This document shows, piece after piece, positions 33,197 to 47,688 of a DNA stretch of 64,000 bases. A program made the translations under genes and the position numbers. Below the pieces are notes generated by a model, which was not told the origin of the DNA, did not search any database, and saw nothing but the letters and a program-made list of their open reading frames with translations. Where the stretch lies: the NCBI GenBank assembly GCA_003024175.1, contig MDYQ01000136.1:1-64000 (forward strand). Reading direction: 5' to 3'. Position 1 is the stretch's first letter. Each line of letters starts with the position of its first letter. The DNA comes from Planoprotostelium fungivorum. Its lineage: Eukaryota > Evosea > Variosea > Cavosteliida > Cavosteliaceae.

Positions 33197-34004
33197 CCTT
33201 CCGACCTGTGAATGATTCAGACCTCTCCTCTGCAAACAAACAAGAGACACAGCGCAGACTCGCTTCTCCGTATTTGAGACGGTCTTAGTAGACAGCGAGC
33301 TGTAATGTTTGCATTGTGTTCGCGCTAACGAACTTTGTAGAACATTCGTTGGATCTATACGAAAGCACTTCAATCCTCACTTTTTTGGTGAATCCTCTTT
33401 TGAGCTCATCCTTGTTTAAGACGGAATCCCACCAGTGTATATGTCACGTTTCACGTTTCTCGCTTGTCGTCTCCTCGATTGACCAGATGAACCCCGAATA
33501 AGTGATGTCTTGGCCTTCGATCGCTGCTAAAAACTTCCCCGAAACTTCTGTGAGCAACATTTTTATTCCCAACAGGAACCCGGCCAGACTCTAACGCCCG
33601 GGGATGATTATGTCCATAGCGGACAGGTGCAACCACTTTGGGCTTTGATGTCCTCCATTAATCGATTGCGAAGATCGTATGATGTCGAATGCACGCCGGA
33701 ACAAAACAATCAGTGCTAATGAACCTTCGAGGTGTCGTCAACCAAATTCAATTATTTACTACATGAATTCGGCATCAGGCCGTCGTGACATGATGATTAC
33801 GCCTGATCATCTGAAGGGACTATTCTAGCAATAATTCTTAATCACAGTTAGAAGATTATTGCACCAAGATATGTTGCAATTGAAATAAACTACACTGTCT
33901 TGCCCGAGGAAGGAGCATCTCTTAAATGCTGCCAGGACCTCACGAGCGCAGCATGTCCACTGTGTATGTTCAGTTCCTGGCGGGATATTTGAGTTTTGAA
34001 TGAG
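33197..34004. other. Intergenic region upstream of kinase-SH2 gene
   Basis: About 800 bp between the kinase start and the element at 34009. Short open frames exist on both strands, but none has domain-like sequence or convincing splice structure. I see no tRNA. It ends in the GAGC at 34005-34008 that is repeated after the element. Confidence 0.5.
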
Positions 34005-34008
34005 GAGC

Positions 34009-34047
34009 ATCATAGTAAAAGGGATATTATAGTCCATTTCTCAAGGT
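34009..34047 (+). repeat. Left terminal inverted repeat
   Basis: About 38 bp; the reverse complement matches 38117-38155, 37698-37737 and 1515-1550 with few changes. GGACTATAATA is the best-kept core. Confidence 0.75.
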
Positions 34048-34129
34048 TATTTCATACGCTCAAACTGAACGCCTGGCCTCTCGGTTTGTGTTTTGGTTCA
34101 TCTTCATCGTTCTGACTTTTTGGTAGAAG

Positions 34130-34745
34130 ATGACGGATCCCAATTTACCCACCATGCAAACTCGCATCAACGGTCTCGCCCTAACTCTGGCCGAGAAGAC
34201 CTGGGCTCAGAAGGAGCTGACAGCCAACCCAGACCTGGCTTCCACGTGGACCCCTGAGACAGATGTTAATTTGACAACTTTTATCAAGCAATCTGCCACC
34301 CAGTCCGCCTCACCTGGTGAATCTTGGTTTTCTTTATTCTCATTATATTCATTATATTCTCTCTAGCTAATCTTAATTCAGCTATTGAAGATTCTGATTT
34401 AACAGAAGCCTTCATCCAGCTGCGTGCCACCTCTATGGAAACTGATGAACTGGATAACAAGATATTAATGGTACCGTCTAAGATACTTCTTGGTGAGCAG
34501 AATCTATCTTGTTACATAATTCTAAATCCATCAGGTCCATCAAAAATTGTAGTTCAAGAATGCTGGAATGAATGTGCATTCTGTTTCTGAAAGTACATGC
34601 AAATGCAGCATGAATGTAAGGAAGTGTAGAAATGATTCGTGATTTTTGTAGATGGCAGCAAAGAAATTGACTGCCACGCCAAAGGGAAAATTGGTCCACA
34701 GGGAGATAAGCGTCACTCAATCAGCTGTCAGCAGTTGTTCAAACA
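34130..34745 (+). CDS. Element-borne gene, modular relative of the gene at 134
   Basis: Starts MTDPNLPTMQTRINGLALTL and continues ETDVNLTTFIKQSATQS. An intron (about 34319-34366) has the same TTCTTTATTCTC...TTATATTCTCTCTAG character as intron 1 of the gene at 134, in the same phase. The next exon reads NLNSAIEDSDLTEAFIQLRA, aligned with IEDSVLTNIED of that gene. After that the two differ: this one continues GPSKIVVQECWNECAFCF and, perhaps after another intron, DGSKEIDCHAKGKIGPQGDK. No protease motifs are seen and the 3' end is unclear. Function unknown. Confidence 0.45.
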
Positions 34746-35213
34746 GGTAAGATCAGACCATTGAGAAAAAACAAGAACGCGTAGGAATCAGCAAATGCCA
34801 AAGTGGATGTAATTAATAAAGATGGTACAATGTTGTTGAGTTATTATGCAGAATTGGTGAAACAAGATGCAAATGAAAGATAATTTCAACAAAGTATATA
34901 TGCTTTATCTAGAAATCTTTGTGTCTCAGCCAGGCAATGTGAATTGTCAATTCAATCATGTGTTGACAATACTTTCAAGTAATTGAGCGGTCGATTGTTA
35001 AAATTGACTGTAATTCACATGTCTGCTTTCTTTTGAAAGAGAACATACAACAAAAAAGGACATAACTTCACAACAATACCTCCAAAAAAATGCAGAAAAT
35101 TAATGAAGATTGAGCTGTCCGCGCACGCGCGGTGAGCAATTATTTCTGAATTTTCTGAGTTTTTTTGATATTTTTTTTAAATTTTAACATTAACATTATA
35201 ACTGTAACAAGAC

Positions 35214-35478
35214 CGCGCATGTGCAGTCTATTGTATTTGTAAACAAGCTCTGATGTGACCGTGAAAATCATAAGACATATGTACATCATCATTGCAATTG
35301 AAGTTGTCCGTCAGATATTGCATCACTCCATAACATATTTCAATTACAACAGAATATGGCTTTGCAAAATGCAAGATTGCAAAAAAATCACAAGAGGACA
35401 GCAAGTGGTTGCAAAAAAAGGTGCTTGTTTTTTGCCTCTATTGGGTTTGTATATTCTTGTTTTTTTTCAATGGTCCGA
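35214..35478 (-). repeat. Inverted-repeat arm, left
   Basis: The reverse complement matches 36315-36569 over about 255-265 bp at moderate identity, with shared stretches such as CAATAGACTGCACATGC, AGCCATATTCTGTTG and GCAACCACTTGCTGTC. It is part of a fold-back unit nested in the larger element. Confidence 0.8.
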
Positions 35479-36314
35479 TTAAGACACAAACAATCGTGCA
35501 AGAACTGCTCTTTGTTAGAGTGATAGAATCAGATGAACAAGACGGTTGCTGAGGATATAATGGATAGTGATGTCTATGGTAGATAGACAACAATTGATTA
35601 CAGAAACAGACGCTATTGATGATAAGAGGAGATAAAATGATGAGGTCATGATATGGAATAACAGTGAATTGAAAGACAGGAAGGAATGACAATTGGATGG
35701 AGAGAATGCGAGACATCACCTGTTAGTATCTCTCTATGCAAAGAATGGGTATGCCAAATAGCACATGCCAGGAGGAGTGCTATTCTACAGCTACTGCTGA
35801 AATGCAAGAGGCTCTACGGAGATGGAACACCTCTTCCCCAGACTATTGTTGAGTAATGATCTCACCTGGATGTTTGTGGACTTGTTCAAACCATGCTCAT
35901 ATGGAGTTGGTCCACATCACTGCCTCAAACGCTTCACTTTCAGCAATGTGCTGATGGACCATTGTAGTTCTAGAGGCAAAACTAGGAGAGCATCTCTTTT
36001 TATGTGACATCCATTTGTCCCATCTTGTTGCCAGCTCACTGTAAATTGTTTCAATTTGAGGAAATTATTCTGTTGTAACAACTCACATGAACTCTTATTG
36101 TGCAATCTTTGTCCTTTTTCTTCTAACTTCTCCTCTGTTTGCCACGCAATTGGGGTGGGAGGGCATCTGAGAGGGGGTGGGGGTGTTTTTGGGCCTGTCT
36201 TTGTCATGTCAAACTTCCAGGAAATCGATGCATCAAAGGACTCTTTCTGGCAGTATTCTATATGTCCACCTCCAACCTACGCTGTATAATTTATTCCTTT
36301 TGCATTGCACAGAT

Positions 36315-36569
36315 TGGATCATTCAGAGAAAACGAGAAAATACAAACCCAATATCTGAAAAAACAAGCACCTTTTTTTGCAACCACTTGCTGTCTTCTTT
36401 TGACTTTCTAGCAATCTTAAGTTTCACAGAGCCATATTCTGTTGAAATTAAAATAGGTAATGAAGTGTTACAACATCTTATGTTTCAGTGGCAATGCAAA
36501 TAAATCACAAAAATTTCCCAGATACATCATGAGCTAGTTTACAGATACAATAGACTGCACATGCATGGT
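36315..36569 (+). repeat. Inverted-repeat arm, right
   Basis: Partner of the arm at 35214-35478, separated by about 840 bp of AT-rich sequence with no recognised gene. The arms have diverged, so the insertion is not recent. Confidence 0.8.
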
Positions 36570-37597
36570 ATAGTTAAAGCTTCAACATGATACAAAAAGT
36601 CGATGCGATATCAAAAGAATTTCAAAAATAAATACAGAAAATTGGAGAAAATGCTTATTACACATACACAGACGTCTATCATTCTGACTTATGCTCATCT
36701 CATTTTTCTATTTTAGTTTCATCAAAGGCTAATTCTTGTTTTTTATGCAATGAAAGCGCAAAAAATGCAGGAGAATAAACTATAATTTGTAGCCTACTGT
36801 AATGTCTTCATCTTTTGGTTGGTTCCAAATGTGCAATAAAATTTGCATTGATTTTTTGAACTGATCATCATTACAACCATGCTATTCAGAAGAGATATCA
36901 ATGCTGTCAGAATTGTACACAAACTGTGTTGTGTCTCAATCAGAATGGTGATTACCCTCAGATAATATCTATATATATATATTATATAATCAGGACATAC
37001 AAAACAGATAATAAAGCAGAAGAACTGGTGTATATATGAGTGTATCCTGGCTTAAAATAATCTTGAACTTAATATTTCACTACAATTAGAGTATGGTAAC
37101 CTTAAACAGATCATCTTTATTGGAAGATTGAAATTGGGATTATTCTCTCAAGATATTGATATTTTTCCTGCCCAGTGAGTGGGAAATCCATAAGATTACC
37201 AATGTCTGGGATATAATCTACAGGAATAATACAATCTTCCTCATTCCCTCTAGCATAGTCAAATCTGTCTGTTTTTGATGTGTCCTCCATAGAGTGAAAA
37301 GAAAAGCCTAAACTTTCACTGAAAAATAGACCTACCAAGATTCACTATATGTACCCTTTTGTGGTGCTCCACAGCCCTCATCAACTTCATCAGATGGCAC
37401 AGAGTTTATCTCCTCTTGCTCAGCTTACATTCCGCCAATTTTGACAATCTTTTGATCCTTCCAGGGAGCTGATGCTATTTGGCCTACTTAATGTAAATAA
37501 TAAGCTTGGATAAAAATTTACCTTTCCCAGATAATTCAGCAATAAGAGTATAGAACCAATAGTCACCAATTGTTCTGGGTGCATAAATTTCCACCCA

Positions 37598-37737
37598 GAC
37601 TGCATAAAGTGAGTACAGAGCACACGAACGCTTACAAATGTTTTGCAGAGGATCACCAAACAGAACACAGGAGGTGAGCATTCAGTGCAAGGAGAGTTGT
37701 AGAGAAATGGACTATAATATTCCCTTTTTACTATGAT
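37598..37737 (+). repeat. Element right-end repeat, copy B (internal)
   Basis: Same block as at 1414-1550, including the terminal inverted-repeat sequence. It is not followed by GAGC, so it is probably an internal or older end rather than the active boundary. Confidence 0.8.
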
Positions 37738-38024
37738 AAATGCAAATACACAACAATGTCTTTAGAGCTTCAGTTGAAAGGAATGCAAAAGGCATTGTGA
37801 GATAAGGACAGGTTTATTGTAGAACAAATGACTATCATCCAAGTCTCCTACAGTGACAGATTTGATCAAATGGACCAAACTAAGAAGTAGATTCATCACT
37901 GCATGTCTGTAATTTGGAGGCTTCAAGGACCTTGAGGATACCATCTGCATTTTCCCTTGGTTTCAATGAACAAAAGTAAATCATCTCATATCTCTTGTGG
38001 AAAAATTGTGCAACAAATTCTGCA

Positions 38025-38155
38025 CAGACTGCTCAGAGCAAGCCCAGAGTGCACAAACACTTACAAATGTTTTGCAGAGGATCACCAAACAGAACACAGG
38101 AGGAGATTTTGTGAGTTGTAGATAAATGGACTATGATACCCCCTTTTACTATGAT
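38025..38155 (+). repeat. Element right-end repeat, copy C
   Basis: Third copy of the block, shortened after ACAGGAGG compared with the others. It is followed by GAGC, matching the base quartet before the left end. Confidence 0.8.
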
Positions 38156-38159
38156 GAGC

Positions 38160-39094
38160 GAATAGGGAACAGCTGCAAGGCCAAGATCATGTTCAAGATG
38201 CAAGCTCTTGAACATTATTAGGATAAGCATGCAGAATCTGCTGGCTTCCTTGGGTCTGCAACAGAGCATTCAGGCCTCTCCTTCACCATTGGACACCAGA
38301 AAGCCTTCAATGTTAACATTCTTGCCAGAAAAGTCCCTCTCTTTTGTGCTACATCACAAACAAACCAAACCTACAAACTCATCACCACCCAATAAGCCCA
38401 AAAAAAATTCAATTGTTCTGGGCGCCAATTTACTTCAAGTGTCCTCATTAGCACGACCTCTCCAATCTATTGCAAAGAGCCTACCATCCATGGGCTTGTT
38501 ACAATCCTGCTGGCAAGCGATGTAGGTTGCACTAATTTGTGACAAAATAAAGATGAAATAAATACTATGAGGAGGAGGATATTCATATCAGTTGCATGGA
38601 TCTGAGGAAGAATAACCTCCACTCAAGTCATGAAAGAAGATCATTCATCCCAGGCAGGTGACTGAAGAAAGAAGTTGAGGGTTACAAAATCTAGCTTGAT
38701 GCTCTTTGGCCTCCTTGACACTGTCAAGAGGCCACCAAAACCGGGATACAAACAAGGCCATCATGCTACAACATCTGCAATCATCACTACTCCATGTGTT
38801 GCAATATACCAGATGGTCCTGTCTATGTATATTTACTGGCCTGCCAGGACTTATCTTATGAGGTGTGTACAGGATCTATCAAGCAAATACTGCACTTATG
38901 GCTGCGGAAGAAGTATAAACACACAGAGGATGTCTCATGAGAGTTTTCCACTCCTTGGGGCGGAGTTGATCAATCGTGTGATGACCAGGACATTCAACTG
39001 TTACCTCAAGAGCTGACTTTCATCAGTGGACAATCACATGCAGTTCAATGTGTGAGCGAGAGGAGAATAGAACAGGATGAAAGGACTTTTCATA
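38160..39094. other. Flank of the element, no recognised gene
   Basis: Open frames at 38208-38525 and 38675-39016 on the plus strand have no recognisable domain and neighbouring frames give alternative readings. Probably degraded repeat-derived DNA; identity unknown. Confidence 0.4.
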
Positions 39095-39736
39095 TTACAG
39101 ATTCATTCCTCCCATGAAGGACCTGGGGTCTGGAGCAGATCCACTAAATTCGGCTCCTGAGAAATCGAAACCGGGGTTCTGTTTCATTGAGAATCGAAAT
39201 CATAAAGAATCTCCACCTCCTCCTGAAATCTCTGCAACATCAATTGCTGCTTTGTTTTCTCTTGTTCTACGCTGCTATCCTCGGTTACGTGGGCTTTTAG
39301 TGCACCCAACCAGATTTCGCCTCTGTTCATCTTGGCTAATGTGATGTGAATCTCATCGTCCTCTGTCCCCCGTCACGTTTCGATGTTAGACAAGTCATAC
39401 CTTTCATCCATAGACTGTCTTTTGATTTAACTGGCAAATACAGCTCTTCCTTAACACGATGAATTCAAATCATGAAGAAGACTAATCTCACTTTACATTG
39501 ATGAAGGGTGGCTTTCCTTTGAATCCTAACGTCAACTTTGTTGAGGTGATCTTGCAATCGACCATCTTTGCCGTAAAGCCTGGAGGAGGTTTCGTATACA
39601 AGTTCACTTCGTCTAACGTCTGGTCCCATTCGTAAATCGTTTGACCTAAACTCCATCATTATGAGCATAATAATTTATATCAACCATTGTGAATAAATGG
39701 TCTCCTCTCTCGAGCGATCTGCTCCTCACTGGACAT
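39095..39736 (-). CDS. NUDCD2: NudC-like CS-domain protein (NUDCD2-like)
   Basis: A small cochaperone-type protein with a p23/CS beta-sandwich that works with Hsp90 clients and dynein regulators. Exon 1 reads MSSEEQIARERRPFIHNG. After a ~40 nt intron, QTIYEWDQTLDEVNLYTKPP, PGFTAKMVDCKITSTKLTLG and FKGKPPFIN form the first half of the CS domain. The last exons include LAKMNRGEIWLGALKAHV and LMLQRFQEENPGFDFSGAEF, which matches the family's LERFQKENPGFDFSGAEISG ending. The exon joins were checked against that pattern. It is divergent from CPOX, with 99 bp between the start codons. Confidence 0.85.
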
Positions 39737-39835
39737 CTCAGATCGCGTTCGTTTCAAAAAGTGATGTGTGTTGGTTGTAGTGGAAGGAATTTCCACCAAA
39801 CAATTTTATTCGAATAAGACAGCAGTGACGCGAAC

Positions 39836-41519
<1,684 letters not shown>

Positions 41520-43983
41520 ATTATATGGGCTCCCTAATTTGTGAATCTCCCTATAGCTAGCAATGAACGACATCTCACTAGTCGGCAACATCAGCGGCAT
41601 CTCTGTCGTGGATCCGTCCTACAACGAGATCACAACGTTTCCGTACTTCTCTGTCGCAGCTGACGCCTTTCTTCACTTTCCTCGACGCTCTTGTTCGCAA
41701 TCAGCTGTACAACTACACTCAGCCCATCGCCATCTCATATCCTAGCGAAATCTCTCTAATAAAGTCGCCAAACAAGATATCTCAGAATCATGTGGCTTCT
41801 GGTCCAAATATAGCACCCATGCGTTCGCAGCAACGATGTCATAAGCTGGTGGACACCTTCAATGCTACCTTTCAGGCACTATCTCATTCGGCCATCGATC
41901 GGACAGATGGCAAATCGCATTTTTCCGTCACATTATCAAATAGACCCTTCGTGCACAGACGTTGTCATATTTCGACGCGTCGGCTGAGGAGACATCTATC
42001 AAATAGAACACTCACGGTCCTGTAGAATCATCCCATTGGAATGATCAGGAAGTAGTGCTGGGTTTAGGGGCCAGCCATGAGACCCCAAGCCAACTGCATC
42101 TTTATTCCTCCTATTTGGTTGCGTTTGACGTTGCTACGATTAGCGCTGAGTCTGATACTAGCATTTTGCCGTTTGAAAACACTCGGAACTGTCCATCGTG
42201 TAATCCGTGCAGCATGATCGTGTACAGCGGTGTTATCCTCAGTCAGCTTCATATCGAAGGTCAAAAAATCCGTCCCAAGTTACACGGCCATATTGACTGC
42301 TTTCCATCAGATCGGACCACCTGCATCGCGATCAATCGTCACGAATCATCGATTTGAGCACCTGTACAATTCGTCTACAAGTACCTCCCTTTCAACTTGT
42401 AATGCCCACTGGATGAGAAAGAGGGGGAATTGTCTCGGTCTGACGTCCAAATCTCTCTCAGCACAAGCTCTGGTTTACCCTTGATGTAAACAATCATCGG
42501 ATGAAAACCGTGCCAAGGGAGAATCTGAAGGAACAGACAGGGCTTAAGCGATGTTTGCGCAAGCCTGACGATGACAGAGTACATGAAGAATTCTTGAAGA
42601 GGCAAAGAAAAGTATATATGAGCTGGTGAAAGTACTTCAAGAAATGAAGCTGAAATAATGCAGGCATATTTATAAGATGAATGACTCATGGTTTTGGAAA
42701 TTTGAGTTTACTGCTGAAGGTCTCACGGATAGCTCTCTTCTATGTCCAGCTCATTATAATTTTATAGACAAATCAAGAGACAATGGATTGTGCACACCAA
42801 TTTGGATGCCCATTGGTGTGGAGTATGACCAGTTAAAGTATGAGTTTATTGTGCAATGGAGATGTTGACTTGATTAACAGAATGATATGTCTGGATATTT
42901 TCTCTGATCATTATGGAAATATTGGACTGTTTCCATATGTGACAACTGATACCTCATTTATACAATACTTCCGTCATTTCTATCAAGGGTAAAAAACCTC
43001 ATATATCTCAAAAGTGATATCATACAGGGTGACAATGACTATAAAATCTGTTGGATCTAAAAATGCCATGGCATGGCTCAAACCCATGTATGGTGTCAAC
43101 TTAGACAAACATAGAGCAGAATTGAAAAGGTGTAACCTCCAGATGGAGGATGATCCCTGAGTTATCTTCTTGATGCTTCTCATCCAATATGGGTCAATGC
43201 GCATAATGCCAGACTGGTTTCTCTTGTTCCCTTGCAAATACATTTGAAGAAAGAACGTTTATCCACCTGTTCTGTGTGACACAGTCAAAATAGTCCATCA
43301 ATCTGATGAGAAGATGTCAAAATATCATTGCATGCGAGCTGGGCTGGCATGTTCTGCAGTGCAACGTCTTCTTTGATAATTCTCTCTCTAATTATTCTTC
43401 TGGCATCTAGCTCCACTGTGTGCGGAACTATGAGCACAATAAATTGAACCCCTGGCAGGGCTATTTTTTAGGTCCTGGCAGAGAGAGAGGTGAGAAGAGA
43501 GAGACAGAGAGGGGAATGAGACAAGTACAGATTCCAGCTGTCAGAGTGAGCGACACTTTGCAACTCGATGTAAAGGATGACATGTGTAGGTCCTATTGAA
43601 ATCACCGGAAGGAAGTTATGGTAGTGGATTTACTGATGTTCAATCCATTTCCCTTTGTCAATCAGTCCATGTGAAACTTCCATTTCTCCATCATTCCTAC
43701 TCCCAAAAAACGGAGATAGACAACCGATTCAACTCCATATTGCATCTTTTAGATAACCAATCTGACAATCCAACACAGCGTGGGGCAGATATTGGGTGTA
43801 GAACTCCTGGATACTTCCAATAGCTGGGTGGCCAACTCGCTTCACATCTATGGAAGTCTTTTATGAAGAAGAAAAGGAACAGGGAGACACTGGGAGTTTT
43901 AGCAGGGATTGAATCTCACCATCAATCTACAATGAGATAATCATGGGAGGAAAAAATGAAGGATCAAAAGATCATCACCAATC
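41520..43983. other. Gene-poor AT-rich region with fragmentary ORFs
   Basis: Plus-strand pieces at 41563-42025 (MNDISLVGNISGISVVDPSY; in another frame TPFFTFLDALVRNQLYNYTQ) and 42055-42357 look coding-like but cannot be joined into one protein, so they may be remains of a gene. From about 42500 to 43850 the DNA is AT-rich with only short frames (for example 42677-42868, MNDSWFWKFEFTAEGL). No family was recognised. The last ~70 bp are the EFL1 upstream region that is also present, degraded, at 12545. Confidence 0.4.
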
Positions 43984-46900
43984 ATGCCCGCCATCAGTGG
44001 GACTGTTCTGAGCAGTTTGCAGTATAACACAACCAATATCAGAAACATATGTATCTTGGCACACGTAGATCACGGTATGATTATCACCAGTCCCTCCTCT
44101 CAATGGGCACAGGGAAAACAACTTTGTCAGATTCATTAATTTCGTCCAATGGTATCATCTCTTCCAAGCTTGCAGGGAAAGTTCGATATCTAGACAACAG
44201 ACCAGACGAGATCGCGCGTAAGATCACGATGAAGTCAAGTTGTATATCTCTTTTGTATCAAGAGAAGTCCCTTCTAGAGGTGTGTTGTAGTGTTGACTAG
44301 ACTGATTTCAGTAGTTGGCTGATGGTCAAGTGAGCGTAGAAGAAGCACGGAAGAGGTCTTATCTAATCAATCTCATCGACAGTCCAGGACACGTTGATTT
44401 CTCTGGTGAAGTAAGGTGTCTCTTTTTGACTTTCTCCTAACGCTGAGTGCAGGTATCCACTGCTGTTCGTGTATGTGATGGAGCTCTGGTGGTCGTCGAT
44501 GCCGTAGAAGGCGAGGAGTGAGAGAGGCGTAATCTGAAGGTGACCAGGAGTATGCATACAGACACACACTGTGTTACGACAAGCGTGGTCCGAGAAAGTC
44601 AGACCCTGTCTGGTCATCAACAAAATTGATCGTTTGATCACCGAGCTGAACCTCACGCCAGTGGAAGCGTATGAACATCTGAAGAGAGTCTTGGAGCAGG
44701 TCAACATCATCGTTGGCACTCTCTTCTCTACCGAATGGTTCAAAGAGCTGGTGATTTCATTCGTTTATCCGCAGAATGATCATACCGAGCAGGAAGAGAA
44801 AGCTAGTGAATTGGAGTCAGAGGGAGTGATTGATTTCGAAGAGAGAGAGGAGGAGAAGGTAAGTGGTGCTCGAGATCGACGACTGAATGAATTGAGGTAT
44901 ACTTTTCACCGGAGAAGGGAAATGTTGTTTTTGCTAGTGCTTTCGATGGCTGGGCTTTTCGGTGAAGGAGAGAGGATGACGCATCTGTTCTTACACAAAT
45001 CAGAATCGATGATTTCTGTGAGCTCTACGCCAAGAAACTAGGGGTGAAGTCGAGTACATTACAAAAGACTTTGTGGGGTGATTATTATTTCAACCCAAAG
45101 ACAAAGAAGATCCACCAAAAGAACACTACCGGAAAGCTTCCTCCGATGTTCGTTGCTTTCGCATTGAACAACATATGGGAGGTGAGCTCAGTTCAGCGTA
45201 CATCAACACATCATCGTTTGACTTGATCAGGTGTACAATGCTGCCAACAATCAAGACATCCCCAAGAGAGAGAAGATCTGTTCAGCCCTCAAATTGAATG
45301 TGCCCCCCCGCGAGTTGAACAGCAACGACCCTGCTGTGGTCATCCAGAGCATCTTCAGTCGATGGCTCCCAGTGTCCCATGGCATATTGGCTATGGTCAT
45401 TCAACTACTACCCAACCCCAGAGAGGCACAGGAGATCAGAGTCAGTAAGCTGTGGCAACCATCGGTCAGATCAGATCAACCAGGTATGAACGAGAAGCAG
45501 AAGCAACTGGAGGACGCCATGAAATCCTGCGATCGCAATTCCGATGAGGTGAGGGAGTCACTCGACTGTCATCAACTCTACCAGGTGGTGGCCTTTGTCA
45601 GCAAGGTCTTCGCTGCAGATAATACGTCCATCATAGGAAAGCCTAAGCAGGAAGGTGAGGCCTCCAAGTCAGCCAGCGTCATCCGATTGGAGGAGTCGAA
45701 TGAGAAATTTGTTGGGTTCGCCCGTATCTTCAGTGGAACGATCAAGAAGGGCCAGAAGATCAAAGTGATGGGACCAAAGTGGGTGCAGAAGTGCGACGTC
45801 CAGTTGAACATAGCAGATACAATCCAGTGGAACCGAAGAAGTACATCAGTGAACTGGAGGTGAAGGAACTGTATCTGCTCATGGGTAGAAACTTGGAACA
45901 AGTGGACAGTGTTCCAGCTGGCAATGTATTTGGAATAGGTGAGAGGTGAGTTGAATCAAGTTGACTCGAACAGGAGGCATCGAGGAGAGCATCATCAAGA
46001 CGGCCACATTGTCGAGCACAGAGTACTGCCCTGCCTTCAACGTGATGACCTTCGGCTCCTCACCCATCGTGCGAGTGGCGGTGGAGAGTATGAATCCCCA
46101 GGAGATGCACAGGGTCATCGAGGGGCTCAAGATCCTCAATCAAGCTGATCCCTGCGTCGAGATCCTCGTTCAAGAGACGGGAGAGCATGTCGTTGTGGCC
46201 AGCGGTGAACTCCACTTGGAGAGGTAAGAAGCTTCTCTCGTGGAGTAGACTGAAGGAGAAAGATGTCTGAAGGACCTGAGAGAGAGCTATGCCAAGGTGG
46301 ACCTCAGAGTATCTCCTCCCTTGGTTGCCTTTCGAGAGACCGTAACGAACGATCCCAGTCTGAGACACCGTCCCAACGTGAAAGGTGACTTGGATGCGTC
46401 GATGTTCGCTGACCCTCTTGAGGTGTGAAGACACCAAACAAGTTGGCGATGATCAAATTGAGTGCCATCCCCCTTCCTGAGAACATTCGACAGTTCTTGG
46501 AGAAGAACGGAACGATCATTCGAAAGGTGAGAGGAAAAGGAGAGAGATCTGAATGGTGGAGGTGTTTGTGGAGGAGTCCAGTGAGCTGAGAGGGGAGACG
46601 GAGGCAGCGGCGTTCCGTAACCAGATGATCGAAGAATTCAAGAAGGCGGGGGGTGACTGGCCCCTATTGTTGGATCAGATATGGAGCTTTGGACCCAGGA
46701 GAGTGGGAGCCAATCTGCTGATCAACAAGATCTCTCTGGGTGATGTTGCAGAACCGTGGTGGACACCCATCACCGCCAAGATGTCATCAGAGTACAACCC
46801 TAAGAACAAGAAGAAGAAGAAGCAGGAGGAGCAGGTGCAAGAGGAGGAAGAGGAACTGGTGAGCCAGGTGAAACGCGAGTGCTGAAGGGGGCAGGATATT

Positions 46901-47688
46901 GGATCACCCAAGGAAAACGTGATAGAGGCTGTGACTTTGGAAGAGAAGCAGAGGTTACTGAAGCAGTACGAGAACAGCATCATGATTGGATTTCAGACAG
47001 CCACAGCGGCTGGACCTCTCTGTGAGGAGCCCATGAGTGGGGTCTGCTTTGTTGTGGAGGACATTGAATTTTTCAAGTCGAACCAGAGCAGCATTCAGCA
47101 ACAGTATACCACAATGGGTGAGGTGTTACCAGAAAAATAAATTGACAGGGATAGGGGGTCTATTGATTTCTACCATGAAACAAGCTTGCCGTCAAGCCTT
47201 TCTTGAAAAATCGGATCGATTGCTCGAGCCTGTTTACAACTGCGACGTCCAGGTGTCCTCCGAGTTTATGGGGAAAGTGTACAGCGTCTTAGGGAGGAGG
47301 AGAGCGAGGATCACGAATGAGACCATGAAGGAGAACGGTTCTGTTCTGATCGAGGCCATCCTTCCTGCCACAGAGAGCTTTGGTCTGTCTGAAGAGCTTT
47401 TGAAATCCACCTCTGGTGCTGCGTCCACTCAGTTACTATTTTATGGATTTGAGGTACGTAGTGAACAGTCCAGTTAGAGTATAACGTGAACAGATGCTGG
47501 ATCAAGACCCCTTTTTCGTGGCAACAACTGAGGAGGAACTTGAGGACATAGGAGATAACTTGGGAGGAGAGGCTCCAAATATTGCCAAGTTATACATCAA
47601 TAACATCAGGAGAAGGAAGGGCTTATCCGTCGAGGAGAAGCTTGTGGAGAAAGCAGATAAGCAGAGAACAATCTCTAGAAACAAATAA
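43984..47688 (+). CDS. EFL1: Elongation factor-like GTPase 1 (EFL1/Ria1), 60S maturation
   Basis: A cytosolic GTPase that, with SBDS, evicts eIF6 from pre-60S ribosomes. Exon 1 [31 protein letters not shown] (P-loop start) is split by an intron before [19 protein letters not shown]. Then [20 protein letters not shown] and [10 protein letters not shown] (switch I), [17 protein letters not shown] (G3), VINKIDRLI (NKxD, G4) and [18 protein letters not shown]. Domain II onward includes [20 protein letters not shown] and [20 protein letters not shown]-like sequence. The C-terminal part has [40 protein letters not shown] and ends [20 protein letters not shown]. The stop TAA lies wholly inside AATAAA (47684-47689). 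Confidence 0.95.

Larger units (their letters stand above)
34009..38155. mobile_element. TIR-bounded AT-rich element, about 4.1 kb
   Basis: The left end starts ATCATAGTAAAAGGG followed by ATTATAGTCCATTTCTC. The right end (38117-38155) is its inverted copy, ending CCCTTTTACTATGAT. GAGC is found directly outside both ends (34005-34008 and 38156-38159), a likely 4-bp target duplication. A second right-end-like block lies inside at 37598-37737. Base composition is markedly AT-rich. It contains one spliced gene near the left end and a nested inverted-repeat unit. No transposase was recognised, so it may be non-autonomous; the superfamily is unknown. Confidence 0.65.

Noticed and set aside
33551-33620. 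A GC-rich, GGTTC-poor stretch considered as a possible tRNA.
   Set aside because: No T-loop consensus or cloverleaf pairing. I found no convincing tRNA anywhere in the window by eye.
36121-36290. Short frames in the spacer of the fold-back unit as candidate transposase or integrase.
   Set aside because: No DDE/DDD or other catalytic motif, and the frames are short and overlap repeat arms.
37598-37737. Treating the internal end-repeat as the true right boundary of the 34-kb element.
   Set aside because: The GAGC flanking the left end is repeated after 38155 but not after 37737.
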